DNA from: Rhodocyclaceae bacterium
Lineage (GTDB): Bacteria; Pseudomonadota; Gammaproteobacteria; Burkholderiales; Rhodocyclaceae
Reading direction: 5' to 3'
NCBI GenBank assembly: GCA_018883265.1
Contig: VEQK01000013.1
Span: 1-45,688 of the forward strand
Length of the DNA: 45,688 nt
This document shows positions 25,551 to 35,030 of the stretch, one piece after another (the stretch's first letter is position 1; every line of letters begins with the position of its first letter). The notes under the pieces are model-generated. The model searched no databases. It was not told the origin of the DNA and saw only the letters and a program-made list of their open reading frames with translations. The translations under genes and the position numbers were made by a program.

Positions 25551-26522
25551 GTGATTGATACCAATGAGACCGTGGCTCAAGCCATGGAGCGACAGGCAGC
25601 AAAGTCTGCAAAGTTTCTGCGTCAGGACCGGCTGTTTGCCGGAGTGACCTTAAGCTTTGCTTCACTGGTGCTGCTGACGCTGTTCGGGATCCTGGTGTCC
25701 CTGGTTGTTCAGGCCTGGCCGGCATTCCAGGAGTTTGGTTTCGGCTTCTTCTACAGCACTACCTGGAGTCCGACAGATGGTAACTTTGGTGCCGGTATTG
25801 GTATCTGGGGAACGCTGGTTACCTCTCTGATTGCACTATTGGTCGGTGTACCCATTAGTTTTGGGATCGCCATGTTTCTGACGGAATCCTGCCCGGTATG
25901 GTTGCGTCGCCCACTGGGTACGGCGATTGAGCTTCTGGCGGGCGTTCCGTCAATTATCTATGGTTTTTGGGGACTCTTCATCTTTGCACCGCTGGTTCAG
26001 GACTACATTCAACCCTGGATGATCCGCTGGATCGGCGAGCCTTTCTTTGGCGGTCCGCCGCTGGGATTGGGTATCTTTACCGCAGGTCTCGTGCTGGCGC
26101 TGATGGTGATACCGTTTATCGCCTCGGTGATGCGAGATGTATTCGAAACGGTGCCTGCCGTGTTGAAGGAGTCGGCCTACGGTATCGGTTGCACGCGTTG
26201 GGAAGTCGTCAAGAATATTGTGTTGCCCTATACCCGTGTCGGCGTTATTGGCGGCATCATGCTTGGTCTCGGCCGGGCCCTCGGCGAAACGATGGCCGTG
26301 ACCTTCGTGATCGGTAACGCTAACCGCTTTTCTCTGGATCTGTTTGATCCGGGTAATTCAATTGCTTCGACGCTGGCCAACGAATTTGCCGAAGCTGATC
26401 CGACCATGCATATTCCAGCACTCTTCGGGCTCGGTCTGATTCTCTTCATCATTACCTTTGTGGTGCTCTCGATTTCCGAGTGGCTCATCAAACAGGGTGA
26501 GAAGAAAGCGGGGGTCAAATAA
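25551..26522 (+). CDS. pstC: Phosphate ABC transporter permease
   Basis: PstC is one half of the inner-membrane phosphate channel. The 323-aa protein has about six membrane segments and the ATPase-contact loop region around ALKESAYGIGCTRWEVVKNIVLP (EAA-type motif, here VLKESAYGIG). It starts at GTG 25551, supported by GGGAG about 6 bases upstream. Its stop shares bases with the pstA start (TAATG), indicating coupled translation. Confidence 0.95.
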   Translation: MIDTNETVAQAMERQAAKSAKFLRQDRLFAGVTLSFASLVLLTLFGILVSLVVQAWPAFQEFGFGFFYSTTWSPTDGNFGAGIGIWGTLVTSLIALLVGVPISFGIAMFLTESCPVWLRRPLGTAIELLAGVPSIIYGFWGLFIFAPLVQDYIQPWMIRWIGEPFFGGPPLGLGIFTAGLVLALMVIPFIASVMRDVFETVPAVLKESAYGIGCTRWEVVKNIVLPYTRVGVIGGIMLGLGRALGETMAVTFVIGNANRFSLDLFDPGNSIASTLANEFAEADPTMHIPALFGLGLILFIITFVVLSISEWLIKQGEKKAGVK

Positions 26523-27367
26523 TGGACGCACGCTATAAGCGCCGCAAATTAACGAATAGCCTGAGCACCCTGCTGTCCGGCGTAGCTGTCGGCATTGGTC
26601 TGCTTGGCCTGATCTGGATTCTGGCAACCCTGTTTATCAAGGGGGTACCGGCCATGAACTGGGCGTTCTTTACCGAATCGACCCCAGCTCCGGGATCAGA
26701 AGGTGGCGGGATGATCAATGCCATTGTCGGTAGCCTGCTCATCGTTGGTTTGACCACGCTGGTATCAACTCCGATTGGCATTCTGGCCGGTATTTACCTA
26801 GCCGAGTTTGGTGACCGTTCTAAAATTGCCGCCGTGACTCGCTTCGTGACTGACATCATGCTCTCGGCGCCTTCCATCGTGATTGGTCTCTTTGTGTACG
26901 CATTGTTTGTTGCGACTACCAAGCATTTTTCGGGTTGGTCCGGCTCGATTGCGCTATCGCTCATCGCTGTTCCGGTTGTAGTTCGTACGACCGAAAATAT
27001 GCTGAAGCTTGTTCCGGGCAGCCTGCGTGAAGCAGCCTTTGCGCTGGGTATGCCGCGCTGGCGTGTCAGCCTTGATGTATGCCTGCGTGCCGTGCAGGGT
27101 GGTGTTATTACCGGGATTCTGCTGGCTGTGGCCCGCATTACGGGTGAGACGGCGCCGCTACTCTTTACCGCACTGAATAACCAGTTTTTCAGTTGGAATA
27201 TGGATCAGCCGATGGCCAATCTACCGGTCACCATTTTCAATTTCGCCATGAGCCCCTATGAAAACTGGCAGGAGCTTGCATGGGGTGCATCCGCACTGAT
27301 CGCCATGCTGGTTCTGCTACTCAACATTGTGGCTCGTGTTGCTTTCCGTGAAAAATCACATTCCTAA
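26522..27367 (+). CDS. pstA: Phosphate ABC transporter permease
   Basis: PstA is the second channel subunit. The 281-aa protein has about six hydrophobic segments, the conserved opening FFTESTPAPGSEGGGM and the EAA-type loop SLREAAFALGMPRWRVSLDV. It overlaps pstC by one base and is followed by pstB after 9 bases, all in the standard order. Confidence 0.95.
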   Translation: MDARYKRRKLTNSLSTLLSGVAVGIGLLGLIWILATLFIKGVPAMNWAFFTESTPAPGSEGGGMINAIVGSLLIVGLTTLVSTPIGILAGIYLAEFGDRSKIAAVTRFVTDIMLSAPSIVIGLFVYALFVATTKHFSGWSGSIALSLIAVPVVVRTTENMLKLVPGSLREAAFALGMPRWRVSLDVCLRAVQGGVITGILLAVARITGETAPLLFTALNNQFFSWNMDQPMANLPVTIFNFAMSPYENWQELAWGASALIAMLVLLLNIVARVAFREKSHS

Positions 27368-27376
27368 GAGGTCGTC

Positions 27377-28159
27377 ATGTCTGAATTTCTATCTGATCAG
27401 GGTGTTAATGTAGCCCTCAAGGTTCGTGATCTGGATTTCTACTACGGTACCTTCAAGGGACTCAAGTCGGTATCCATGGATATCGCAGAGAAGAAGGTCA
27501 CCGCTTTTATCGGCCCTTCGGGTTGCGGTAAGTCGACCCTGTTACGTACCTTCAACCGGATGTATGACCTCTACCCGGGCCAGCGTGCCGAAGGTCAAAT
27601 CCTGTTTCATGGTCAGAACACCCTGGACAAAGGTGTTGACCTGAACCTGCTACGTGCCCGGATCGGTATGGTCTTCCAGAAACCAACCCCGTTCCCCATG
27701 TCGATATACGACAACATCGCTTTTGGTGTTCGTCTCTATGAAGATCTGTCTAAGGCCGACATGGATAATCGTGTTCAGTGGGCCCTCGAACAGGCCGCGC
27801 TGTGGACCGAGGTCAAGGACAAGTTGCATCAGAGTGGTCTTTCGCTGTCAGGCGGCCAGCAACAGCGTTTGTGTATCGCCCGCGGTGTTGCGGTCAAGCC
27901 GGACATCCTGCTCCTCGACGAGCCAACATCGGCGCTAGACCCGATTTCGACGGCCAAGATCGAAGAACTGGTTTTCGAACTGAAAAACTCCTACACGATC
28001 GCGATCGTCACTCACAATATGCAACAGGCCGCCCGTGTTTCAGACTTTACGGCTTACATGTATCTGGGTGAACTGATTGAATTTGGTGTGACGGATGAGT
28101 TGTTTGTAAAGCCGAAACGCAAGGAAACCGAGGACTACATTACAGGCCGATTTGGTTAA
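27377..28159 (+). CDS. pstB: Phosphate ABC transporter ATP-binding protein
   Basis: PstB powers phosphate import. The 260-aa protein has Walker [10 protein letters not shown], a Q-loop in [15 protein letters not shown], the signature LSGGQQQR, Walker [14 protein letters not shown] and the switch histidine in [14 protein letters not shown]. The [13 protein letters not shown] segment is typical of PstB. It is the last gene of the operon before the palindromic terminator. Confidence 0.97.
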   Translation: MSEFLSDQGVNVALKVRDLDFYYGTFKGLKSVSMDIAEKKVTAFIGPSGCGKSTLLRTFNRMYDLYPGQRAEGQILFHGQNTLDKGVDLNLLRARIGMVFQKPTPFPMSIYDNIAFGVRLYEDLSKADMDNRVQWALEQAALWTEVKDKLHQSGLSLSGGQQQRLCIARGVAVKPDILLLDEPTSALDPISTAKIEELVFELKNSYTIAIVTHNMQQAARVSDFTAYMYLGELIEFGVTDELFVKPKRKETEDYITGRFG

Positions 28160-28180
28160 TGATAGGTGATAAGGTAGGCA

Positions 28181-28217
28181 GTAAAAAAACGCCGACCTTT
28201 GGTCGGCGTTTTTTTAC
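28181..28217. terminator. Perfect bidirectional terminator between pstB and phoR
   Basis: The arms at 28181-28197 and 28201-28217 are perfect 17-bp complements around TTT. Each strand shows a GC stem followed by seven T residues, so it ends transcription from pstSCAB and from phoU-phoB-phoR alike. Confidence 0.95.
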
Positions 28218-28232
28218 TGGGATTGATTTGAT

Positions 28233-29468
28233 TTAGTCAGTTATTCGGGAAATGCGTTGTCTCGGGAAACAGGCCGAAAAAGTGCTGCCCCCACCGGGTT
28301 GGCTATTGATCGTCAGGTGTCCCTGATGTTTGGTCAGGGCATGCTTGACAATCGCTAGGCCAAGCCCAGTCCCGCCAGTATCACGGGAACGTCCCTGATC
28401 AACCCGATAGAATCTTTCAGTAAGGCGAGGCAGGTGAGTCGGCGAGATACCAATCCCAGTGTCTCTGACATAAAGACAACCGCCATTGGGGGTATCTTCC
28501 CAGCCTATGGCAACTTGACCACCGTGGGGGGTGTAGTTCACGGCATTGTTGGCCAGATTGCCAATAATACTGCGCATGGCAGAAGCTGACCCCCGAATGC
28601 GAAGATCGGCTGGAATGTCACAGCTAATCTGGTGCCGCTCCGCTGATAGACTTTCGGTCGCCAGCAAAACGTCGTGAGCAAGGCTGCCGAGATTGATGTC
28701 AGTTTCATCAGCGAACGCAGTGCTGGCCTCTAATGATGAAAGCGTCAGTAAATCTTGGACTAATCGATTCATCTGCTGCGCCTGGGAATGCGCAAGGTCG
28801 AGGTAACGTTGACGCTTCTCTTCGCTGAGTATCGTGTGATGCGACTGGAGTGTTTCAATGAAACCACTGATGACCGTTAGCGGTGTCTTGAGTTCGTGCG
28901 ACACATTGGCCACAAAGTCTCTACGGACGTTTTCAAGTTTTTCAAGCTGCGTTAGATCGCGAATGGTCATTAGTGATCGTTCATGACCGTAATCAATCAC
29001 GTTCACCATATAGCAGGCCTCCGATCTCCGCGTGGGGTGGTACATCAAAGGCTCTGAGAAATCGGCATTCTGCAGGTAGGATACGAATTCGGGTTCGCGC
29101 ACCATATGTTCGATGGGTTTTCCGGAATCCTTGTTCTGAGACAGGAACATTAGAGTCTCAGCCAGCTGGTTCATCCAAAGAATACGCCGCTGGGTATCCA
29201 TGAAGATAACGCCGTCAGGTAGGGCCTCCATGGCACTTCGGAATTGCTCCAAGGCAGTCGCGAGTTCGGTTTTTTCACGCATCCGGAACTTGAGCCGACT
29301 GTTCATGCGGGACACGAACTCTCCCCAAACACCATCGGCATCCGGTAATGGGGCATCGAGAGGGCCTGAAATCCAGTCAAGCATCAAACGCAAATAGCGC
29401 CTGTGAACATACAGCCTAACTGCCAGTAAGAGTACTGCAATCGAGAGCAGCACCTCAAGAAAAGACAT
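28233..29468 (-). CDS. phoR: Phosphate regulon sensor histidine kinase
   Basis: PhoR phosphorylates PhoB when phosphate is short, under control of PstSCAB and PhoU. The 411-aa protein has a single N-terminal membrane segment (about 1-20) where E. coli PhoR has two. A PAS domain (MEALPDGVIFMD onward, about 78-170) follows. The H-box is FVANVSHELKTPLT with His191, then the ATPase N, G1 and G2 boxes (NLANNAVNYTP, DTGIGIS, GGTGLGLAIVK). It follows phoB by 54 bases and is the last gene of phoU-phoB-phoR. Confidence 0.95.
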   Translation of the reverse strand: MSFLEVLLSIAVLLLAVRLYVHRRYLRLMLDWISGPLDAPLPDADGVWGEFVSRMNSRLKFRMREKTELATALEQFRSAMEALPDGVIFMDTQRRILWMNQLAETLMFLSQNKDSGKPIEHMVREPEFVSYLQNADFSEPLMYHPTRRSEACYMVNVIDYGHERSLMTIRDLTQLEKLENVRRDFVANVSHELKTPLTVISGFIETLQSHHTILSEEKRQRYLDLAHSQAQQMNRLVQDLLTLSSLEASTAFADETDINLGSLAHDVLLATESLSAERHQISCDIPADLRIRGSASAMRSIIGNLANNAVNYTPHGGQVAIGWEDTPNGGCLYVRDTGIGISPTHLPRLTERFYRVDQGRSRDTGGTGLGLAIVKHALTKHQGHLTINSQPGGGSTFSACFPRQRISRITD

Positions 29469-29522
29469 GGAAACCTCCTGGTTACCAATGCTACCACTGG
29501 AAACCAGATCAGAGTTCGATTG

Positions 29523-30215
29523 CTACTCGGTATTGATTGAGAACCGATAACCACTGCCGCGTACAGTCTGGATCAGACTGTCATGGCCAGTCACTTCCAG
29601 TACGGACCGCAGGCGCCGGATATGGACATCAACCGTGCGTTCTTCAACAAAGACATGGTCCCCCCAGACCTTGTCCAGCAGCTGTGAACGGCTATGAACC
29701 CGTTCCGGATGCGTCATGAAGAAGTGAAGCAGACGAAACTCGGTAGGTCCGATGTTAACGGCAGCACCGGCAGCGGTGACACGATGTGTGACCGGATCAA
29801 GCACTAGCCCGTTGACGTCAACCTTGTCTTCCGTAAGCTGAGGTTTTCTACGCCGTAATACGGCCTTGATTCGAGCAATCAGTTCCCTTGGCGAAAACGG
29901 TTTGACCATATAGTCATCAGCGCCGATTTCAAGGCCGGTGACCCGATCCTGCTCATCCGTTCGAGCGGTTAGCATGATGATGGGAACATCCTTTGTGCGT
30001 TCCACCATGCGGATGCGCTGGGCAAACTGGGGGCCGGAACGACCCGGCAACATCCAGTCCAGCAGGATCAGATCAGGCAAGTTGTGTACGATCAGCTGCT
30101 CAGCCTCTTCAGCGGAACCCGCTTCGATTACACGGTGAGCGGAAGCTTCAAGGTTGACTATGAGCAGCTCACGTATCGCCGGGTCATCCTCGACGATGAG
30201 TATGGTTGCAGCCAT
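29523..30215 (-). CDS. phoB: Phosphate regulon response regulator
   Basis: PhoB activates Pho-box promoters when phosphorylated. The 230-aa OmpR-family protein has the acidic pocket ED10-D11, phospho-acceptor Asp53 in LLDWMLPG, a conserved ADDYMVKPFSPREL segment and a winged-helix DNA-binding domain ending in RGSGYRFS. The recognition helix region (VFVEERTVDVHIRRLR) is very close to PhoB of other proteobacteria. It lies 9 bases after phoU. The Pho boxes noted in this window are its expected targets. Confidence 0.96.
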   Translation of the reverse strand: MAATILIVEDDPAIRELLIVNLEASAHRVIEAGSAEEAEQLIVHNLPDLILLDWMLPGRSGPQFAQRIRMVERTKDVPIIMLTARTDEQDRVTGLEIGADDYMVKPFSPRELIARIKAVLRRRKPQLTEDKVDVNGLVLDPVTHRVTAAGAAVNIGPTEFRLLHFFMTHPERVHSRSQLLDKVWGDHVFVEERTVDVHIRRLRSVLEVTGHDSLIQTVRGSGYRFSINTE

Positions 30216-30224
30216 TATGCTAGG

Positions 30225-30941
30225 TTATCTTGTTTCTGCGCTGTCGCTTGCGAGCTTGGTGCGGATATCGTTCACATCGATATGGCGCACATTCATGCCA
30301 GACGCAATGTAGATGACGTTTTCGGCGACTGCACGTGCATGGTCGGCTACCCGTTCGATGGCTTTGGCCATACCCATGATCTCTAGTGCTTGCGAGATAG
30401 TGCGAGGGTCTTCCATCATGAAAGTGATCAGTTGACGCGTAATGCTGCGATATTCCGAGTCCACCAGGTCGTCAGCTTGCAGGACATCTGTAGCCGACAT
30501 GCTGTCTGCGCGAGAAAATGCATCCAAGGCGCGCCGAAGCATATCCAGCGCATCTTCCGACATGTGTCGTAGCTCTACTGTTGGCGTGAAGAGTGGGTGT
30601 TTTTCATGCAGCGATCGAGCAATTCGGGCGATTTTCAGGGCTTTGTTTCCGGCCTTTTCAAGCTCGAGACCAGTTTTCTGGACGCCGATAACAACACGAA
30701 GATCGATAGCCGTTGGCTGTCGCTTAGCAATCAATTGATTGCAGACCATATCAAGTTGTAACTCTGCTTCATCTAGGCGTACATCACCTTGCTCCACCGC
30801 AGAGAGAAGATTGATGTCCGCGCCATACAATCCTTGCATCGCCATGCGCATTTGCTGTTCGACGATGCCGCCCATCAAAAGAACGCGGGATTTCAGGTCG
30901 TCCAGCTCAAGATCAAATTGTTTGACGGTATGCTCTGCCAT
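30225..30941 (-). CDS. phoU: Phosphate signalling protein PhoU
   Basis: PhoU links Pst transport to PhoR and holds the regulon off when phosphate is plentiful. The 238-aa all-helical protein has the two PhoU repeats with metal-binding acidic motifs (DEAELQLDMVCNQL in the first, DLVDSEYRSITRQL in the second) and ends near AENVIYIASG. Here phoU is upstream of phoB rather than after pstB, so the regulators form their own transcript facing pstSCAB. Confidence 0.95.
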   Translation of the reverse strand: MAEHTVKQFDLELDDLKSRVLLMGGIVEQQMRMAMQGLYGADINLLSAVEQGDVRLDEAELQLDMVCNQLIAKRQPTAIDLRVVIGVQKTGLELEKAGNKALKIARIARSLHEKHPLFTPTVELRHMSEDALDMLRRALDAFSRADSMSATDVLQADDLVDSEYRSITRQLITFMMEDPRTISQALEIMGMAKAIERVADHARAVAENVIYIASGMNVRHIDVNDIRTKLASDSAETR

Positions 30942-30974
30942 GATGGCTCCGCTATGAAGTCCTAGGATGAGACG

Positions 30975-31008
30975 AGTATTACACCCGATTGTGACAAAGA
31001 TATTTCAA
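30975..31008 (-). promoter_or_regulatory. Pho-box promoter of phoU-phoB-phoR
   Basis: On the minus strand TTGAAAT, ATCT and TTGTCAC (31008 down to 30991) form a 7-4-7 box. After exactly 10 bases comes AATACT, matching the -10 consensus at 4 of 6 positions. It lies 34 bases before the phoU ATG and would make the regulators self-inducing. Confidence 0.55.
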
Positions 31009-31036
31009 ATGCAAGCAATTTTGCCATTGTCGTAAG

Positions 31037-31351
31037 TTATTCAGCGGTATACCCGTAATCCACGACCGCACGTGTATGGAATACCTTCAGGCCGGTTTCC
31101 CGGATCAGGCTGAACAGATGTTCGCACTGTGCCTCGCTCACGACCATGACCACGATCATCGGCTGTTCGGCCTGCTCGAAGAATCGCGTCGCATGCAGGC
31201 GGCCATCACTGCCAAACCCCTCGTCACCGTGAATAACCGTGGCGCCGCGGATGCCGATCATCTGCGCTTTGTCGACTAGCCACTCGCTGACCGATTGTTC
31301 CTGGTGCTTGCGGTTCTGTAGGGTGTAAAAATTAACCTGATAACCTTGCAT
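31037..31351 (-). CDS. DUF190 (PII-like) protein
   Basis: The 104-aa protein has the family pattern VSEWLVDKAQMIGIRGATVIHGDEGFGSDGRLHATRFFE followed by QPMIVVMVVSE. DUF190 proteins have a PII-like fold and often stand beside crcB, as here with 9 bases between. They may sense or regulate the fluoride channel, but no activity is established. Confidence 0.88.
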   Translation of the reverse strand: MQGYQVNFYTLQNRKHQEQSVSEWLVDKAQMIGIRGATVIHGDEGFGSDGRLHATRFFEQAEQPMIVVMVVSEAQCEHLFSLIRETGLKVFHTRAVVDYGYTAE

Positions 31352-31360
31352 GGGCTGTCC

Positions 31361-31744
31361 TTAGGTTTTGTGCAGGAGTTCCCAGGTCAGTAGACCGGCA
31401 ATGGTTGCCACCAGTGAACCGGCCACATGGACGGCAATTGATGTGGCAGCCCAACCGATGCGGCCGGCCTGAAGTAGCGTAACGACTTCGGCAGAGAACG
31501 TTGAAAAGGTGGTCAGGCCACCGCAAAAACCCGTAATGATGAAAAGCCGCCACTCGGGGGCGATTTCGCTGGCGTTGGCAAAATAGGCCACTGCTAAGCC
31601 AATGATATAGCCCCCTACCAGGTTGGCGACAAATGTTCCCGGCGGCAGGGTCGGAAAGTATTCATTCAGCTTAAGCCCCAGTTGCCAGCGCAACAGCGCC
31701 CCCAACGCTGCGCCCAGACAGATGGCGAGGATGGCGTTGATCAT
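31361..31744 (-). CDS. crcB: Fluoride channel Fluc (CrcB)
   Basis: Fluc is a small dimeric channel that lets fluoride leave the cell. The 127-aa protein has four membrane segments and the hallmark [15 protein letters not shown], with the [14 protein letters not shown] segment lining the pore. It is transcribed with the DUF190 gene. I saw no convincing fluoride riboswitch upstream. Confidence 0.95.
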   Translation of the reverse strand: MINAILAICLGAALGALLRWQLGLKLNEYFPTLPPGTFVANLVGGYIIGLAVAYFANASEIAPEWRLFIITGFCGGLTTFSTFSAEVVTLLQAGRIGWAATSIAVHVAGSLVATIAGLLTWELLHKT

Positions 31745-31851
31745 GATGCAATTGAGCGGGTAGGCTGATCCATGTCCGAATCATAAGCCACGACAACGCG
31801 CCCGCCAACAGCGCCTAGCCTTCAAAATCCCTTGAATATTGCGGTGCCGCG

Positions 31852-32055
31852 TTATTTTGCGGCTTTAGGCTTACGTGCTTTGCATTCGGGGTGAGGTTCC
31901 GCGACCCCGGAATGAACGGCAAAACAGCCATCAAGAGGGCATTTGGTACCTTTCGGGCAATGATGCTCCAGCGCGCACTCGCGCTGGGTCTGATCCGTCA
32001 GTACCATTTCGCCGGCCACTTCACAGCGGGAAACCGAGATATCAACGCCGCCCAT
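31852..32055 (-). CDS. Small cysteine-rich protein of unknown function
   Basis: The 67-aa protein holds six cysteines, four of them close together in ECALEHHCPKGTKCPLDGC, and a basic C-terminus (KARKPKAAK). The pattern suggests a bound metal or iron-sulfur centre, though disulfides cannot be excluded; there is no signal peptide. AAGGAGA lies 6 bases before the ATG, which argues that it is a real gene. I do not recognise the family. Confidence 0.7.
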   Translation of the reverse strand: MGGVDISVSRCEVAGEMVLTDQTQRECALEHHCPKGTKCPLDGCFAVHSGVAEPHPECKARKPKAAK

Positions 32056-32349
32056 ATCGTTCTCCTTGAGGCTAGTGTCTGTGCTTTCATACTACGCTGC
32101 TGTCGGCATAAACTGGCGAATTAATATTGATGCCGGTCAAAAAAATACCGTTTTGGCGGAGGGGGTTCCCGGCTCGTTAAGCTGCACTAACAATCAGAAG
32201 CGCCCCTTGGTCGGGGTGATTACGCTAGATGCTTGCCTGGATTCGCTATGCGCCCCGGCGGCGTATGGTGCGTTAATAACAGCCTGGCAGGCGTCAACCT
32301 GATTCGCCGATGTTATGCTTGCGAAATTAATTTTCTGGAGACTGACCAC
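32056..32349. other. Intergenic region between divergent genes
   Basis: These 294 bases separate the Cys-rich gene from the cupin gene. I see a GC hairpin (CCCC-TTGGTC-GGGG, around 32205-32218) and an AT-rich stretch just before the cupin gene that could hold its promoter (TTATGCTT near 32315). No reading frame here has coding character. Confidence 0.4.
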
Positions 32350-32811
32350 ATGAAATCAACCAAGTTTATTAAATCCCTCGGTTGCGCCGGCTTGGTATTT
32401 ACCAGTGCAGGTCTCCTCGCCGCACCAAGCCATACAAAGTACGAAGGTATTCAAGCGACCGAAATACCCTTCATCGCCGCAGGCAAAACGATTCTGGACC
32501 AGACTTACGCCTACCCGACCGGTGCGCCGCGCATCCAGTCCTATATGGTGACTATTGCCCCTAATAAGCCCACCGATGTGCATGCGCATGCGATTCCTGT
32601 GGTGGTTTACCTTGTTTCCGGCCAGATGGAAGTTGATTATGGTTCGAAGGGCAAGCGCACCATCAAAGCCGGCGAATCTTATGTCGAGGCGATCAACTGG
32701 TGCCATCAGGGCCGTGCCGCGGGTGGCAAAGGGGTCACAGTAATGGTGACTTACCTCGGCCAGGAAAATGCCGATACGATCAAGCCGACCACTTGTGCCA
32801 AGCTTGATTAA
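32350..32811 (+). CDS. Secreted cupin-domain protein
   Basis: The 153-aa protein has a signal peptide ending near GLLAAPS and a small beta-barrel cupin. DVHAHAIPVVVYLVSGQMEVDYG supplies the first motif with its histidines, and AGESYVEAINWCHQGR supplies the second. It is probably a periplasmic metal-binding protein with no assigned substrate. ATG at 32350 is used, with CTGGAG 9 bases before it. It lies 57 bases upstream of the amino acid transporter lipoprotein. Confidence 0.82.
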   Translation: MKSTKFIKSLGCAGLVFTSAGLLAAPSHTKYEGIQATEIPFIAAGKTILDQTYAYPTGAPRIQSYMVTIAPNKPTDVHAHAIPVVVYLVSGQMEVDYGSKGKRTIKAGESYVEAINWCHQGRAAGGKGVTVMVTYLGQENADTIKPTTCAKLD

Positions 32812-33618
<807 letters not shown>

Positions 33619-33626
33619 TCTAGACC

Positions 33627-34280
33627 GTGGGTCTGTCGGGGATCTTTGCCCATCTCGCCGATGGGCTACTCTACACCATTGGGGTGACGCTGACCTGCAG
33701 CGTCACCGGCTTGGTGGTGGGTCTGACGGTTGCTGCCTTACACCGACTGGGTGGCAAACCGCTTCGTGCGCTGACCGACGTTTATACCTACGTCCTACGG
33801 GGCGTGCCAGTGCTGGTGCTGCTCTTCCTGGTCTATTTCGGGCTGCCGGGCCTGGGGCTCAAGATCCCGCCGCTGGCGGCTATGGCATTGAGTCTGGGGC
33901 TGGTTGCCGGCGCCAATCTGGCCGAAGTATTCCGGGGAGCGCTGGATGCGGTTGATCCGGTTGAAATTCTGGCGGGTCAGTCGATGGGGATGACCCGCTT
34001 TCAGATCTTTCGTTATATTGAAATGCCGCAGATGCTGCGTTTTGCCATTCCGGGGATGGTCAATGAATTTACTGCCGTGCTCAAGTATTCCCCATTCGCC
34101 TATACGGTGGGGATTCCGGAGATCACCAAGCAGGCGATCACACTGACCGGCACCACCTTGCAGGGTACAGAGATCTATCTGGCGGTTGGCGTGCTCTATT
34201 TCGCCATCTATCGTGTGCTACTTCTGGGCGTTCAGTTTATTGAGCGCTTGTATCGTGTACCGGGAATCCGGGCTGTTTGA
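33627..34280 (+). CDS. Polar amino acid ABC transporter permease 1
   Basis: The 217-aa permease has about five hydrophobic segments, the RGVPVLVLLFLVYFGLP motif typical of HisM/GlnP-type permeases, and the EAA loop GQSMGMTRFQIFRYIEMPQ. It starts at GTG 33627, 8 bases after the binding-protein stop. With the second permease it would form the heterodimeric channel. Confidence 0.9.
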   Translation: MGLSGIFAHLADGLLYTIGVTLTCSVTGLVVGLTVAALHRLGGKPLRALTDVYTYVLRGVPVLVLLFLVYFGLPGLGLKIPPLAAMALSLGLVAGANLAEVFRGALDAVDPVEILAGQSMGMTRFQIFRYIEMPQMLRFAIPGMVNEFTAVLKYSPFAYTVGIPEITKQAITLTGTTLQGTEIYLAVGVLYFAIYRVLLLGVQFIERLYRVPGIRAV

Positions 34281-34299
34281 GTGAGACTCGGAGCAAATC

Positions 34300-35022
34300 A
34301 TGTCGTTGATTCAAATTCGTGATCTGGTTAAAACCTTCAATGGACAGACCATACTCTCCGGGATTAATCTGGAGGTCGCTTCTGGTGAAGTCAAAGTCAT
34401 CATGGGCGCGTCCGGATGCGGAAAGACGACCTTGCTGCGCTGCCTGAATCGCCTAGTAGATGTGACTTCCGGTAGCATTCACGTGGATGGCGTGGATGTG
34501 AGTGATCCGCAAACGGATATTAGGGCATTGCGTCAGCGTATCGGTTTTGTGTTCCAGCAGTTTGCGCTATACCGCCATCTCAGCGTGATGGACAACGTGA
34601 CGCTGGGGTTGATCAAGCTGCGCGGTATGAGTCGTGCGGATGCGACCAGCGCTGCTTTGAAACAGCTGGATCGGCTGGAAATGGGTCGGCACCATGATAA
34701 GTACCCGTCGGAACTCTCCGGCGGCCAGAAGCAGCGAGTTGCCCTGGCACGGGTTCTGGCGATGGATCCTATGGTCGTTGTGCTTGATGAGCCCACATCG
34801 GCACTGGATCCGGTGATGTCGCAGGAGGTGGGCGCACTGATTCGTCAGTTGAATGCCGAAGGCGTGACCTTTATCTGTGCGACCCACGATGTCGGTCTTG
34901 GCCGTTCGATTGCCGAACGGGTGGTCTTTCTTGAAAACGGTGTCGTCAAGGCGAATGAGCGTTTTGATTACCTGGCACAGAGTTGTCCGGATGCCGAAAC
35001 CCGAGCATTTTTTGACCGCTAA
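34300..35022 (+). CDS. Polar amino acid ABC transporter ATP-binding protein
   Basis: The 240-aa ATPase shows Walker A GASGCGKTT, a Q-loop (VFQQFALYRHLSV), signature LSGGQKQR, Walker [14 protein letters not shown] and the switch histidine in CATHDVGLGRS. It is of the GlnQ/HisP type and lies between the two permease genes. Confidence 0.93.
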   Translation: MSLIQIRDLVKTFNGQTILSGINLEVASGEVKVIMGASGCGKTTLLRCLNRLVDVTSGSIHVDGVDVSDPQTDIRALRQRIGFVFQQFALYRHLSVMDNVTLGLIKLRGMSRADATSAALKQLDRLEMGRHHDKYPSELSGGQKQRVALARVLAMDPMVVVLDEPTSALDPVMSQEVGALIRQLNAEGVTFICATHDVGLGRSIAERVVFLENGVVKANERFDYLAQSCPDAETRAFFDR

Positions 35023-35030
35023 GCTAAGAC

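Noticed and set aside
31745-31850. Possible fluoride riboswitch before crcB
   Set aside because: The minus strand lacks the conserved GGNGATGG opening and the matching pseudoknot parts; only loose ACCGCT-like similarity is seen.
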